A stretch of DNA of 36,011 bases, from assembly GCF_009296165.1 (NCBI RefSeq), contig NZ_VUAZ01000011.1, positions 1-36,011 of the forward strand, in the 5' to 3' direction. A program made the translations under genes and the position numbers. The notes under the pieces were generated by a model. It made no database searches. It was not told the DNA's origin and worked only from the letters and a program-made list of their open reading frames with translations. Below, piece after piece: positions 17,122-25,886 of this stretch (within the stretch, counting starts at the first letter, position 1; the number at the start of each line of letters is the position of its first letter). This stretch comes from Pseudomonas kitaguniensis. GTDB taxonomy: Bacteria; Pseudomonadota; Gammaproteobacteria; Pseudomonadales; Pseudomonadaceae.

Positions 17122-18093
17122 ATGCCCATTGTCGCCAAATCGTATGACCTGATCGATCAGGTCAGCGCACAACCGGTTCGCCGCAGCCGCGTTTCCACAC
17201 CCATCAAGGCGTTGCAAATAGTGCCTGCCCGGCACCCGTGGCGCTGGGCGGGGTCAATTTTCGCCGCGTTGGTGGTGTTGGCCATCGTGTATTCCTTGGC
17301 CACCAACCCGCGTTGGGAGTGGGGTGTATTCGGCCAATGGTTCTTCTCGCCGTCGGTGTTGCGTGGCCTTGGCCAGACGCTGTTGCTGACCCTGCTCAGC
17401 AGCGTGTTCAGCATCATCCTCGGTACCGCGCTGGCCTTGGCGCGGTTGTCCGGCTCGCCGTTGTTGGCGGCGTTGGCCTGGGGCTACATCTGGTTTTTCC
17501 GGTCGATGCCGGCGCTGCTGGTGCTGATCATCCTCTACAACTTTGCGTATCTGTATGACCACATCGTGCTCGGCGTGCCGTTTACCTCCGTGGTGTTCGC
17601 CGAGTGGTCGACGGTGGATGTACTGAGCCAGTTCACCGTCGCGGTGTTGGGTCTCAGCCTGATGCAAGCGGCGTATGCCGCAGAGATTATTCGGGGCGGC
17701 TTGATCGGTGTCGACGCCGGCCAGCATGAGGCGGCCGCGGCCTTGGGCTTGCCGGCCTCGCGACGGGTTTTCCGGATCATTCTGCCGCAGGCACTGCGCT
17801 CGATCTTGCCCTCGGGTTTCAACGAAATCATCGGCCTGGTCAAGGGCACGTCCATCGTCTACGTGCTGGCCTTGCCGGAGCTGTTCTACACCGTGCAGGT
17901 CATCTACAACCGCACGCAGGCGGTGATCCCGCTGCTGATCGTCGCCACCGTCTGGTACTTGATCATCACCACCGTGCTGACCAGCGCGCAGTACTACGTC
18001 GAGCGGCATTTTGCGCGCGGCACGGCCAGGGTGCTGCCGCCCACGCCGCTGCAACGTGTGCGCCGCTGGCTCAAGGAGAAAACCCATGAGTGA
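17122..18093 (+). CDS. ABC transporter permease, polar amino acid (HisM/GlnP) family
   Basis: A 323-residue inner-membrane protein. A hydrophilic N-terminus of about 38 residues precedes several membrane helices (IFAALVVLAIVYSLA, LLLTLLSSVFSIILGTALAL, IWFFRSMPALLVLIILYNF, IPLLIVATVWYLIITTVL). The ATPase-contact EAA loop is GQHEAAAALGLPASRRVFRI, followed by ILPQALRSILP. A GAGGA site lies seven bases before the ATG. Only one permease is encoded, so it may act as a homodimer. Its stop overlaps the ATPase start by eight bases. Confidence 0.93.
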   Translation: MPIVAKSYDLIDQVSAQPVRRSRVSTPIKALQIVPARHPWRWAGSIFAALVVLAIVYSLATNPRWEWGVFGQWFFSPSVLRGLGQTLLLTLLSSVFSIILGTALALARLSGSPLLAALAWGYIWFFRSMPALLVLIILYNFAYLYDHIVLGVPFTSVVFAEWSTVDVLSQFTVAVLGLSLMQAAYAAEIIRGGLIGVDAGQHEAAAALGLPASRRVFRIILPQALRSILPSGFNEIIGLVKGTSIVYVLALPELFYTVQVIYNRTQAVIPLLIVATVWYLIITTVLTSAQYYVERHFARGTARVLPPTPLQRVRRWLKEKTHE

Positions 18094-18859
18094 AGCCCGC
18101 GCCGGCCGTATTCAGATCCAGGGCGTGGGCAAGCGCTTTGGCAACCAGCAGGTATTAAAAGACATCGACCTGACCATCGACCCCGGCAAAGTCACGGTGA
18201 TTCTGGGGCCGTCCGGTTCGGGCAAATCGACTTTGCTGCGCACCATCAACCACCTGGAGAAAATCGACAGCGGGCACATCACCATCGACGGTGAATACGT
18301 CGGCTACCGGCGTAAAGGCGACCTGCTCTTTGAGCTCAAGGAGCGCGAGATTCTCAAGCGGCGCATCGACGTGGGGTTCGTGTTCCAGAACTTCAACCTG
18401 TTCCCGCACCTCACCGCCTGGGAAAACGTCGCCGAAGCGCCGCTGGCGCACAAGCGCTGGAGCAAGCCTGAGGCGCAGGTCAAGGCCGCTGAGCTGTTGG
18501 CCAAGGTCGGCCTGGCGGACAAGCTCGATGCTTACCCGCGCCAGCTCTCCGGCGGCCAGCAACAGCGCGTGGCCATTGCCCGCGCCTTGGCGCTGGACCC
18601 AAAGGTGCTGCTGTTTGATGAACCGACCTCGGCCCTCGACCCGGAACTGGTGGGCGAGGTGCTCGATGTGATCAAGGGCCTGACGCAGTTGGGCGTGACC
18701 TTGGTGATTGTCACCCACGAGATCGGTTTTGCCCGCGAAGTGGCTGACCACGTGGTGTTTCTGTGCGACGGCCAACTGATCGAAGAAGGCCCGCCCGAAC
18801 AGATTTTTCGCCAACCCCGACATCCCCGCACCGTGGCCTTTTTGGGCAAGGTGCTTTAG
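18086..18859 (+). CDS. ABC transporter ATP-binding protein, polar amino acid (GlnQ/HisP) family
   Basis: 257 residues, normal for this family. All nucleotide-binding motifs are intact: Walker A GPSGSGKST, Q-loop VFQNFNLFPHLTAWENV, signature LSGGQQQR, Walker B VLLFDEPTSALD, and His switch VTHEIGFA. A short insert (GEYVGYRRKGDLLFELKERE) between Walker A and the Q-loop resembles that of HisP-type ATPases. AAGGAG seven bases before ATG 18086 sets the start inside the permease gene. It energises the importer formed with the neighbouring permease and binding protein. Confidence 0.95.
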   Translation: MSEARAGRIQIQGVGKRFGNQQVLKDIDLTIDPGKVTVILGPSGSGKSTLLRTINHLEKIDSGHITIDGEYVGYRRKGDLLFELKEREILKRRIDVGFVFQNFNLFPHLTAWENVAEAPLAHKRWSKPEAQVKAAELLAKVGLADKLDAYPRQLSGGQQQRVAIARALALDPKVLLFDEPTSALDPELVGEVLDVIKGLTQLGVTLVIVTHEIGFAREVADHVVFLCDGQLIEEGPPEQIFRQPRHPRTVAFLGKVL

Positions 18860-18877
18860 TTCAAGGAGTGACTGCCC

Positions 18878-19810
18878 ATGTTTATCACGACTACCCGCGT
18901 GGCCTTGCTGGCGCTTGCCGTCGGCACCGCGCAAAGCGCATTCGCCGTGCAACAGGTCGACCTCAGCCCCGACCGCGTGCGCGTTCATGTGCCGCGCAAC
19001 GAAGCGGCGATCGCGCAGATCCCGCCGGGCTTCAAGTTCGCCCAGCCCGGCAAGTTCACCGTGGCCGTGTCCGGTGTCGCCGGGCCACCGCTGGCGCTGC
19101 TCGCCAATGACGACAAGACCACCATCGGCAGCGAGGCCGACACTGCGCAGTTGGTGGCCGACAGCCTCGGCCTGCAACTCAATGTGGTGCAAACCAGTTG
19201 GGAAGACTGGCCGTTGGGCGTGAGTTCGGGCAAGTACGACGCGGTGATCAGCAACGTCACCGTGACCGAGGCACGCAAGAAGCGCTTTGACTTCGCCACG
19301 TATCGCCAGGACGTGCTGGGGTTTTACGTAAAAAGCACGAGCAAGATCAGCGAGATCAAGCAGGCGGCGGACATTGCCGGGTTGAAGATCATCGTCGGTT
19401 CCGGCACTAACCAGGAAAAGGTCCTGCTGGCATGGAACGAGGCCAATGAAAAAGCTGGCATCAAGCCCGCGCTGTTGCAGTACTTCGACGACCAGGCCGC
19501 CGCGCAACTGGCGGTGCAATCGGGGCGCAGCGATGCGCTGTTCGGGCCTAATTCGGTGTACGCCTATTCCGCCGCGATCACTGGCGGCATCAAGCGTGTC
19601 GGCACCGTCAACGGCGGCTGGCCATTGCAGGCGGATATTGCCGTGACCACGCGCAAGGGCAATGGCCTGGTCGAGCCGATTCACACCGCCCTTGAAGGTG
19701 CAATTGCCGGCGGCCAATACGCGCAAGTGTTGCAGCGTTGGGGGCTGGACGTGGAGCGCGTCGACGCCTCGCTGATCAACCCACCGGGCCTGCCGGATCA
19801 GGAGCATTGA
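18878..19810 (+). CDS. Periplasmic solute-binding protein, amino acid ABC family (SBP family 3)
   Basis: 310 residues with a signal peptide (TRVALLALAVGTAQSAFA, cleavage near residue 23). The mature protein has the family-3 pattern: LVADSLGLQLNVVQTSWEDW, GKYDAVISNVTVTEARKKRF, FDFATYRQDVLGFYV, and IAGLKIIVGSGTNQEKVL. No lipobox is present, so it is soluble in the periplasm. It delivers the ligand to the permease upstream. AAGGAG precedes the ATG by nine bases, and the next gene starts two bases after its stop. Confidence 0.93.
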   Translation: MFITTTRVALLALAVGTAQSAFAVQQVDLSPDRVRVHVPRNEAAIAQIPPGFKFAQPGKFTVAVSGVAGPPLALLANDDKTTIGSEADTAQLVADSLGLQLNVVQTSWEDWPLGVSSGKYDAVISNVTVTEARKKRFDFATYRQDVLGFYVKSTSKISEIKQAADIAGLKIIVGSGTNQEKVLLAWNEANEKAGIKPALLQYFDDQAAAQLAVQSGRSDALFGPNSVYAYSAAITGGIKRVGTVNGGWPLQADIAVTTRKGNGLVEPIHTALEGAIAGGQYAQVLQRWGLDVERVDASLINPPGLPDQEH

Positions 19811-19812
19811 GC

Positions 19813-21396
19813 ATGGGACTGACACGACGTGAAGCGTTGTCGAGCATTGCCGCAGTCGGCGGTGAAAAGGCGGTCAAGGATGCATTGGCGGCGCTCGGGC
19901 TGGGGCCGTCGTCGCACCGCCGGCCGCAACCGCTGAAGCTCAAGGCCGGCCTGGGCCAGGGCACTCGCGTGCTGGTGCTGGGCGCCGGGATTGCCGGGCT
20001 GGTCAGCGCACTGGAACTCAGCCGCGCAGGCTTCAACGTGCAGGTACTGGAGGCGCGTGACCGCGTGGGCGGGCGCACCTGGACCCTGCGCGCCGGCGAC
20101 CCTGTGGATTACAAAGATGGCCGCAGGCAAACCGTAGCGTTTGATCCGGGCGTGTATTTCAACGCAGGCCCGGCAAGGATTCCCAGCCAGCACCGCACGA
20201 TTCTCGACTATTGCGCCGAACTCGGTGTGCCGCTCGAAGTGCTGGTCAACAGCAGCCATGGCGCCCAGGTGCGCCCGGACCTGCAACAACCGGCGTTCAG
20301 CGTCGGCCAGGCGATTAACGATGCGCGCGGGCACGTGTCCGGGTTGTTGGCTAAAGCGGTGCAACGCGACGCCCTCGACGATGTACTGAGCCGCGAAGAA
20401 CGCACGCGTTTGCTGGCGTTCCTGCAAGTGTATGGCGACCTGTCCCAAGCGCTGGTGTATGACGGCAGCCTGCGTTCCGGTCACCAGGAATCGCCTGCGC
20501 ACCCGGGCGCATTGCCGGCCAGCACCCGCCCGATTGGCCTTGAACGCTTGCTGCATCCCGAATTATGGGGCGCGTTGTTGCACACCGAATTTCCCGAGTT
20601 CTCGGCCACCATGTTCCAGCCGGTCGGCGGCATGGACCGCATCACCGAGGCGTTCTACCAACGCGTCCGCGAGCAGGTGCAACTGGGCGCGCAGGTGCGC
20701 CAGATTCGCCAGTTGGAAGACGGCGTGGCAGTGACCTACCACGACCAGCACAGCGGCCGCGAACAGGTGGTGCGCGCCGATTACCTGGTCTCGACCTTAC
20801 CGCTGCCGTTGCTGGCCAAGCTCGACAGCGATTTCAGCGACCCGGTCAAGGCCGCGCTGCTCAGCACGCGCAGCGACCAGGCGACCAAAGTGGCGTGGCA
20901 ATCGCCGCGTTTCTGGGAGACCGACTACCGCACCTACGGCGGGCTTTCGTGGGTGGATCACCCGGCGCGCCTGCTCTGGTACCCGAGCAACGACCTCAAC
21001 ACCCGCAACGGTTTGCTGGTGGCCGGTTACGTGACCGGGGAGGGCGCCGACGTGTTTGGCGCGCAACCGTTCGAGCAACAGTTCTCGACCTCGAAGGCCG
21101 CCGTTGAGCTGCTGCATCCGGGGTATTCAAAACACCTGCGCGACCCGCTGGCGGTGTCTTGGGAGCAGATTCCCTACAGCGAAGGCCCGTGGCTGCAACG
21201 CGAACATTTCCCGGCGCAGGCCAGCGCATTGCTGGAGCAAGGCCACGGCCGCGTGTACTTCGCCGGCGACGGCCTGGTGCAGAGCGGCGTGGGTATCTGG
21301 CAGGAGTCGGCGGCCAACTCGGCGCGCCATGTGGTCGCGCAACTGGCTGAACGCGTTACCCAGCAACGACACAGTGCGGCACTTGCCGCTTCATAA
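19813..21396 (+). CDS. Flavin-containing amine oxidase / L-amino acid oxidase-like protein
   Basis: 527 residues. The FAD dinucleotide fold is VLGAGIAGLVSALELSRAGF near residues 55-74, followed by VLEARDRVGGRTW. The C-terminus has the family FAD site GRVYFAGDGLVQSGVGIWQE, and the middle contains FQPVGGMDRITEAFYQRV. The family oxidises amines or L-amino acids to imines, releasing hydrogen peroxide. The N-terminus (MGLTRREALSSIAAVGG) looks like a worn twin-arginine signal without a proper hydrophobic core, so location is uncertain. It follows the ABC importer by two bases and precedes a RidA, which would hydrolyse the imine. Substrate is unknown; relatives include tryptophan 2-monooxygenase and L-amino acid oxidases. 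Confidence 0.88.
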   Translation: MGLTRREALSSIAAVGGEKAVKDALAALGLGPSSHRRPQPLKLKAGLGQGTRVLVLGAGIAGLVSALELSRAGFNVQVLEARDRVGGRTWTLRAGDPVDYKDGRRQTVAFDPGVYFNAGPARIPSQHRTILDYCAELGVPLEVLVNSSHGAQVRPDLQQPAFSVGQAINDARGHVSGLLAKAVQRDALDDVLSREERTRLLAFLQVYGDLSQALVYDGSLRSGHQESPAHPGALPASTRPIGLERLLHPELWGALLHTEFPEFSATMFQPVGGMDRITEAFYQRVREQVQLGAQVRQIRQLEDGVAVTYHDQHSGREQVVRADYLVSTLPLPLLAKLDSDFSDPVKAALLSTRSDQATKVAWQSPRFWETDYRTYGGLSWVDHPARLLWYPSNDLNTRNGLLVAGYVTGEGADVFGAQPFEQQFSTSKAAVELLHPGYSKHLRDPLAVSWEQIPYSEGPWLQREHFPAQASALLEQGHGRVYFAGDGLVQSGVGIWQESAANSARHVVAQLAERVTQQRHSAALAAS

Positions 21397-21407
21397 GGAG
21401 AGACACC

Positions 21408-21842
21408 ATGAGCGACAGCATTCAACGCACCAGTGTGGGCAATTTCCCGATCTCGCAAACCGTCACCGTACCGGCTTCCGCCAGCCTGGTTTTTGTCAGC
21501 GGCACCTTGCCGGACCTGGCCGATGCGAATGCCCCGGCGGGCACACCAGCCGCCTACGGCAACACCGAAGTGCAGACGGTGTCGGTGTTCAAAAAACTGC
21601 AAAGCATCTTGCGCCACCAAGACCTCGACCTCGGCGACATTGTGCAACTGCGGGTATTTTTGGTCGGCGCCGAAGAGACCGGCGGCAAGCTCGACTTTGC
21701 CGGTTTGCAGGCCGGTTACACGCAGTTCTTCGGTACGCCCGAGCAACCGAACAAACCTGCGCGTACGGCGTTGCAAGTGGTGGCGTTGCCGTTGCCGGGT
21801 GCGCTGGTGGAAGTCGAAGCCATCGCCGCGCGCAGCGCCTGA
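21408..21842 (+). CDS. RidA family protein (imine/enamine deaminase-like)
   Basis: 144 residues of the YjgF/YER057c/UK114 (RidA) family: LVFVSGTLPDL near residue 28, the long helix pattern VQTVSVFKKLQSILRHQDLD, LGDIVQLRVFLVG, and the active-site region NKPARTALQVVALP with VEVEAIAAR at the end. The conserved Arg of the RidA site is in PARTA. RidA proteins hydrolyse reactive imines released by flavin or PLP enzymes. AAGGAG lies seven bases before the ATG. It is the last gene of the operon; the aldehyde dehydrogenase gene converges on it. Confidence 0.9.
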   Translation: MSDSIQRTSVGNFPISQTVTVPASASLVFVSGTLPDLADANAPAGTPAAYGNTEVQTVSVFKKLQSILRHQDLDLGDIVQLRVFLVGAEETGGKLDFAGLQAGYTQFFGTPEQPNKPARTALQVVALPLPGALVEVEAIAARSA

Positions 21843-21866
21843 TCCTCTAGCCGCTGCGCGCGCGGG

Positions 21867-23330
21867 TTATTCGCCAAACCCAAGGATGGCTTTGGTTTCC
21901 AGGTACTCCTCAAACCCCTGCACGCCGTATTCGCGGCCATTGCCGGAGCGCTTGTAGCCGCCGAAAGGTGCCATGGGGTTCCAGGCCGGGTAGTTCAGGT
22001 GCACTTGGCCGGCGCGAATACGCGACGCGACGGCACGCGCAAGGTCAAGGTCTTGCGCCTGAACGTGGGCGCCCAATCCATAGACAGTGTGGTTGGCGAT
22101 CGCCACCGCCTCGTCGACCGTCTCATAGGCAATAATGCACAGCACCGGGCCGAATATTTCCTCTTGGGCGATGCGCATCGCGCTGTCGACGCCGGAGAAA
22201 ACCGTCGGACGGGTATAGAAGCCCTTTGTAAAACCCGCCACGCGGCCTGGCCCACCGCAGAGCAGTTTTGCGCCTTCATCAAGGCCTGCCTGGATCATGT
22301 GTTGAACGCGATTGAACTGGGCTTCGTTGGCAATCGGGCCCAGTTGCGTCGCTTCCGACAGCGGGTCACCGACGATGATTGCATCCGCGGTGGCCGCGGC
22401 CAGCGCTTCGACTTCGGCCAAGCGGTTTTTCGGCACGATCATTCGGGTCGGCGCGCTGCACGATTGGCCGACGTTGCGAAACGCCGCCAGCACGCCCAGC
22501 GGCACGGCTTTGGCGAAGTCGGCGTCGGGCAGCAGCACATTCGGCGACTTGCCGCCCAGCTCCTGCGTGACGCGTTTCACCGTCGGCGCGGCCGCTTGCG
22601 CCACCAGCGCGCCGGCGCGGTTTGAGCCGGTGATCGAAATCATGTCGATGTCGGCATGTGCCGCCATGGCTGCGCCGACCTCGGCACCGCTGCCATTCAC
22701 CAGGTTGAACACGCCCGCCGGCAGGCCCGCGTCGTGCACCAGTTGTGCAAACAGCAGCGCGCTCAGTGGTGACAGTTCGCTGGGCTTGAGTACCACGGTG
22801 CAACCGGCGGCGATGGCCGGGGCGACTTTTGCGGTGATTTGATACAGCGGCCAGTTCCACGGCGTGATAAGACCGCATACGCCGATGGCTTGGCGCTCGA
22901 TGGCGGTGCCGCCTTCGACGGTCTGGAAGCGATAGGTGCCGAGCAGGTCACGCGCGACCCGAACATGCTCGGCCGCCAGCGGCACTTGCATGGCGCGGGC
23001 GGAGCTGATCGATGCGCCCATTTCCAGAGTGAGGGCTTGGGCAAGCTGCTCTTTGCGCTCCAGGATCAGTGCGTGGATTTTTCCAAGCATCAGCGCGCGC
23101 TCAGTGACCGAGGTCTGCGACCAGCCTGCAAAGGCCGCGCGTGCTGCCGTAACGGCCCGATCAACGTCCTCGGCGGAGCCGCTCGCGACCTCTGCAACCA
23201 CCGCTTCAGTGGCCGGGTTGACCACCGGCAAACTGGCCGCAATGGCGGGGGCACACCAACGACCATTGATATACAACGGGTGAGCCGTTTGCGGATCAAT
23301 GCTGGGGTTATTCGAAGACTGTGTGGTCAT
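21867..23330 (-). CDS. NAD(P)-dependent aldehyde dehydrogenase
   Basis: 487 residues, the standard length. It has GLITPWNWPLYQITAKVAPA, the cofactor loop ITGSNRAG, the general base Glu257 in ELGGKSPN and the nucleophile Cys291 in NVGQSCSAPTR, then EEIFGPVLCII and PFGGYKRSGNGREYG. It oxidises an aldehyde to the acid. GGAG lies about eight bases before ATG 23330. It is separated from the upstream GNAT gene by 134 bases and may have its own promoter, while being on the same strand as the rest of the catabolic set. It plausibly handles aldehyde made by the amine oxidase or the aldolase-like enzyme. Confidence 0.95.
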   Translation of the reverse strand: MTTQSSNNPSIDPQTAHPLYINGRWCAPAIAASLPVVNPATEAVVAEVASGSAEDVDRAVTAARAAFAGWSQTSVTERALMLGKIHALILERKEQLAQALTLEMGASISSARAMQVPLAAEHVRVARDLLGTYRFQTVEGGTAIERQAIGVCGLITPWNWPLYQITAKVAPAIAAGCTVVLKPSELSPLSALLFAQLVHDAGLPAGVFNLVNGSGAEVGAAMAAHADIDMISITGSNRAGALVAQAAAPTVKRVTQELGGKSPNVLLPDADFAKAVPLGVLAAFRNVGQSCSAPTRMIVPKNRLAEVEALAAATADAIIVGDPLSEATQLGPIANEAQFNRVQHMIQAGLDEGAKLLCGGPGRVAGFTKGFYTRPTVFSGVDSAMRIAQEEIFGPVLCIIAYETVDEAVAIANHTVYGLGAHVQAQDLDLARAVASRIRAGQVHLNYPAWNPMAPFGGYKRSGNGREYGVQGFEEYLETKAILGFGE

Positions 23331-23464
23331 CCAACTGGCTCCCTGGAGCGGTAAAAGGCGCTGCGAACAGCACGGCCCTGTGTGTGGCTACGCTAACAAA
23401 ACGCGCCAATCCATAGATGCCGTTATTCAAGCCTGCAAGGGATAATCTGCTGAATCTGGCCTGC

Positions 23465-24316
23465 CTAGCCGATGGCTTGCGTCACCAGCGCAAATTGGGC
23501 GATGCCGCCGCTTGATTGCGGGGGCGCCCCCAGCACCATGCGCGGTGCTTTATCCACGCATGGCAGCCCCAGGCTTTCCAGCCAGTCGGCCAACCCGCAC
23601 GCGGTGGGAATATCGAAGCGTACGAAGGCGCCAGGAATCAACTGCAGCAGGTGGGTGATCATCTGGCGGGCCTGTTGCTGGTTGTGTGCGACCACGGGAC
23701 CAATCAGATGGCCACGACCAAATCGGCGCAGCAGCGCGCAACCTTGCAGTTGCCCTTGCACATCGATGCCGACCACCTGCTCGGCGCTCGGCAGCAAGTC
23801 GTTGAGCACGGCACTGCGGTCCAGGCCGCTGCCCGCGTTGGCCAGCTCGATTACCTGCGGGTACTCGGCCGGGCTTAATGCGCGACACTGCGCGTGCTCG
23901 GTCGCAGGCACTGGCGCTGGCGCTGGCGTCTGCGCAACGCCCTGATGTTGCTGAATGCGCGCAAAGTCGACAAAACCCATGCTTGCATAAAGCGGCGCGC
24001 CCGACTCAGTGGCATTGAGAATCGGCGTGCGCGGCGCCGCAGCTTCCAGGCACAGGTTCATCAGCTTGCGGCCAATGCCTTTGCCCTGGTGCTGATCGCT
24101 GACGATCACCAGGCCGATAGACGAATAAGCGCCCTGATGGCAGGCGAATGCCACGCCGACCAATTGGCCGTCATGTTCGGCGACAAAACCTTCGGACGTA
24201 CGCTGAACCATGGCCAAATCTTCTTCGCGGTGCGGCCACTTCAGGTGCACCGACAGCGCGTGCGCTGCAGGCATGTCCGCCGCGTTGGCAGTGCGATAAA
24301 CATAGGCGTGGCTCAT
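23465..24316 (-). CDS. GNAT family N-acetyltransferase (two-domain)
   Basis: 283 residues. The N-terminal GNAT domain (residues 1-140) has acetyl-CoA signature SDQHQGKGIGRKLMNLCLEA and NATESGAPLYASMGFVDF. A Pro/Ala-rich linker (QTPAPAPVPATE) joins a second GNAT-like half (LDRSAVLNDLLPSAEQVVGI to GAFVRFDIPT). The acceptor substrate is unknown. ATGA overlap with the DadA-like gene indicates coupling. A close paralogue of identical length lies at 28732-29583, sharing the N-terminal core, the QQHQG junction and the TQAIG C-terminus. Confidence 0.88.
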   Translation of the reverse strand: MSHAYVYRTANAADMPAAHALSVHLKWPHREEDLAMVQRTSEGFVAEHDGQLVGVAFACHQGAYSSIGLVIVSDQHQGKGIGRKLMNLCLEAAAPRTPILNATESGAPLYASMGFVDFARIQQHQGVAQTPAPAPVPATEHAQCRALSPAEYPQVIELANAGSGLDRSAVLNDLLPSAEQVVGIDVQGQLQGCALLRRFGRGHLIGPVVAHNQQQARQMITHLLQLIPGAFVRFDIPTACGLADWLESLGLPCVDKAPRMVLGAPPQSSGGIAQFALVTQAIG

Positions 24317-25485
24317 ATGAGTTTTCCTGTGGTGAGGGCGGTTGCGGGCACCGTTAAAGGTTGGGTAAACCTGCGAATGTCGAAGGGGCTGATCAAGGTG
24401 CTGGTGCTGCCGGTGCTGATCAGTTCGGCCATCACATCGCCCACGCCCGGGCCGAGCTGGAAGCCATGGCCGCAGAAACCAAAGGCATAAAACAGCCCGT
24501 CCACGCTGCCGCTGCGGCCCATCACCGGCAGCGAGTCCGGCGTGTAGCTTTCGATGCCGCTCCACACGCGGATGATGTTCAGCTTCTCGGCGCCGGGTAA
24601 TAAGCGCTGCATCTGGCGCATCTGGTTGAGCAGGCTTTCGGGCTTGAAATACGCGCGTCGGTTGAGCATGTCGGGGGTGCAGCGGTTGCCGCCGCCGATG
24701 ATGATGTTGCCGCGCGGGATCTGGCGGAAGTAGATCACTTCTTCCTTGATTTTGGTAAACACACCAATCACGGTCGGCAAGGCGTAGGGCACCGGTTCGG
24801 TGACCGACATCTGCGGGCCGTTCGGCTCCAGCGGCACCGCCTCACCAAAACGCTCGGCCAACTTGGCCGCCCACGCACCGGCGGTAATCAGCAGTTGTTC
24901 GGCGGCGAACAACTGGCCGTCGGTGGTGGTGACGTGGAACAGGCCGTTGACCTTTTGCACATCGGCCACTTCGGTTCTTTCTTCGATTCGCGCGCCCAGC
25001 CGCCGCGCTGCACGGGCAAACGCGGGCGCGGCCAGGCGTGGGTTGGCGTGGCCATCGTGGGGCGCGTAGGAGCCGCCTTTGACCTGCGGCCCGAGGAAGC
25101 CGAAGCGCCGGTGCAACTCAGCACCGCGATAGATTTTGAGGTCCAGTTGCGCGGCCTCCGGCGCGGCGGCGTAGGCCTCAAGTTCGGCGATTTCATCCTC
25201 GCGATAACACACGCGCATGTGCCCGCTGGGAATGAACTCAAGGTCGTCGCCGATCAGTTCCGGCAGGCGTTTCCACAATGCCCACGAACGATTGGCCAGC
25301 TCCAGTTGGCCCAGGTAGCGGCCCTGGCGGCGCACGTTGCCAAAATTCACACCGCTGGCGTACTGGCCAATCTGGTCACGCTCCAGCAGCGTGACCGAGC
25401 TGCCGCGACGCCGCAGAAAAAACGCTGACGAGGCACCCATGATGCCGCCGCCGATAATCAGCACATCGCTTTTTTGCAGGTTCAT
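24313..25485 (-). CDS. FAD-dependent oxidoreductase, DadA / glycine-sarcosine oxidase family
   Basis: 390 residues of the DAO family. FAD binding is at VLIIGGGIMGASSAFFLRRR (residues 9-28) with TLLERDQIGQYASGVNFGNV just after; the C-terminus has WSGIESYTPDSLPVMGRSG and FYAFGFCGHGFQLGPGVGD. The family oxidises secondary amines, glycine derivatives or D-amino acids to imines. AAGGAG lies five bases before ATG 25485, which overlaps the stop of the RidA gene as ATGA, a layout matching an imine-producing enzyme next to an imine hydrolase. Its substrate is not visible; with a D-threonine aldolase-like enzyme in the same operon, a D-amino acid is a reasonable guess. Confidence 0.9.
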   Translation of the reverse strand: MNLQKSDVLIIGGGIMGASSAFFLRRRGSSVTLLERDQIGQYASGVNFGNVRRQGRYLGQLELANRSWALWKRLPELIGDDLEFIPSGHMRVCYREDEIAELEAYAAAPEAAQLDLKIYRGAELHRRFGFLGPQVKGGSYAPHDGHANPRLAAPAFARAARRLGARIEERTEVADVQKVNGLFHVTTTDGQLFAAEQLLITAGAWAAKLAERFGEAVPLEPNGPQMSVTEPVPYALPTVIGVFTKIKEEVIYFRQIPRGNIIIGGGNRCTPDMLNRRAYFKPESLLNQMRQMQRLLPGAEKLNIIRVWSGIESYTPDSLPVMGRSGSVDGLFYAFGFCGHGFQLGPGVGDVMAELISTGSTSTLISPFDIRRFTQPLTVPATALTTGKLI

Positions 25486-25886
25486 GCGCGCTCCTTGGGT
25501 GCGTGACGGGCCACGGCTTCGATTTCGATCAGGTAACCATGATGCAATTCCGGTACCGGCACCACGGCGCGGGCCGGCCGGTGCTCACCAAGGTAGCGCG
25601 CGTAAACCTGATCAAACGCCGGCCAGTGTTGTATCCCGACCACGTACACCGTGACGCTGAGCAGGTCAGCCGCGCTTGAGCCTGCTTCCTGCAAAATCGC
25701 CACCAGGTTATCCAGCGCAATTGCCGCTTGAACCGCAAACGGTTGATCGGCGCTGTGCTCGCCATTCGCGCGTACCGGCAGTTGCCCCGACACATACAAA
25801 ATACCCGCGTGGGCCAGCGCCTGTGAATAGTGCCCGCCCGGCGCGGCCGCGTTGGCCGTGTGAATGCGTTGCAGATTACCAGCCAT
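25482..25886 (-). CDS. RidA family protein (second copy)
   Basis: 134 residues, closer to canonical RidA than the other copy. It has YSQALAHAGILYVSGQLPVR, AAIALDNLVAILQEAGSSAA, VTVYVVGIQHWPAFDQVYAR, the active-site Arg in RPARAVVPVPELHHGYLIEI and the closing EAVAR. It would hydrolyse imines from the neighbouring FAD oxidase. The ATG at 25886 overlaps the end of the aldolase-like gene by 11 bases, and its stop overlaps the oxidase start. The sequence differs strongly from the RidA at 21408, so they are not a recent duplication. Confidence 0.92.
   Translation of the reverse strand: MAGNLQRIHTANAAAPGGHYSQALAHAGILYVSGQLPVRANGEHSADQPFAVQAAIALDNLVAILQEAGSSAADLLSVTVYVVGIQHWPAFDQVYARYLGEHRPARAVVPVPELHHGYLIEIEAVARHAPKERA

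Noticed and set aside
18155..19825. Minus-strand open frame (556 codons) across the ATPase and binding-protein genes
   Set aside because: Spans two well-supported genes on the other strand and has no domain signature.
19813..19870. Functional twin-arginine signal on the amine oxidase
   Set aside because: TRREAL resembles the motif, but there is no hydrophobic core or cleavage site afterwards.
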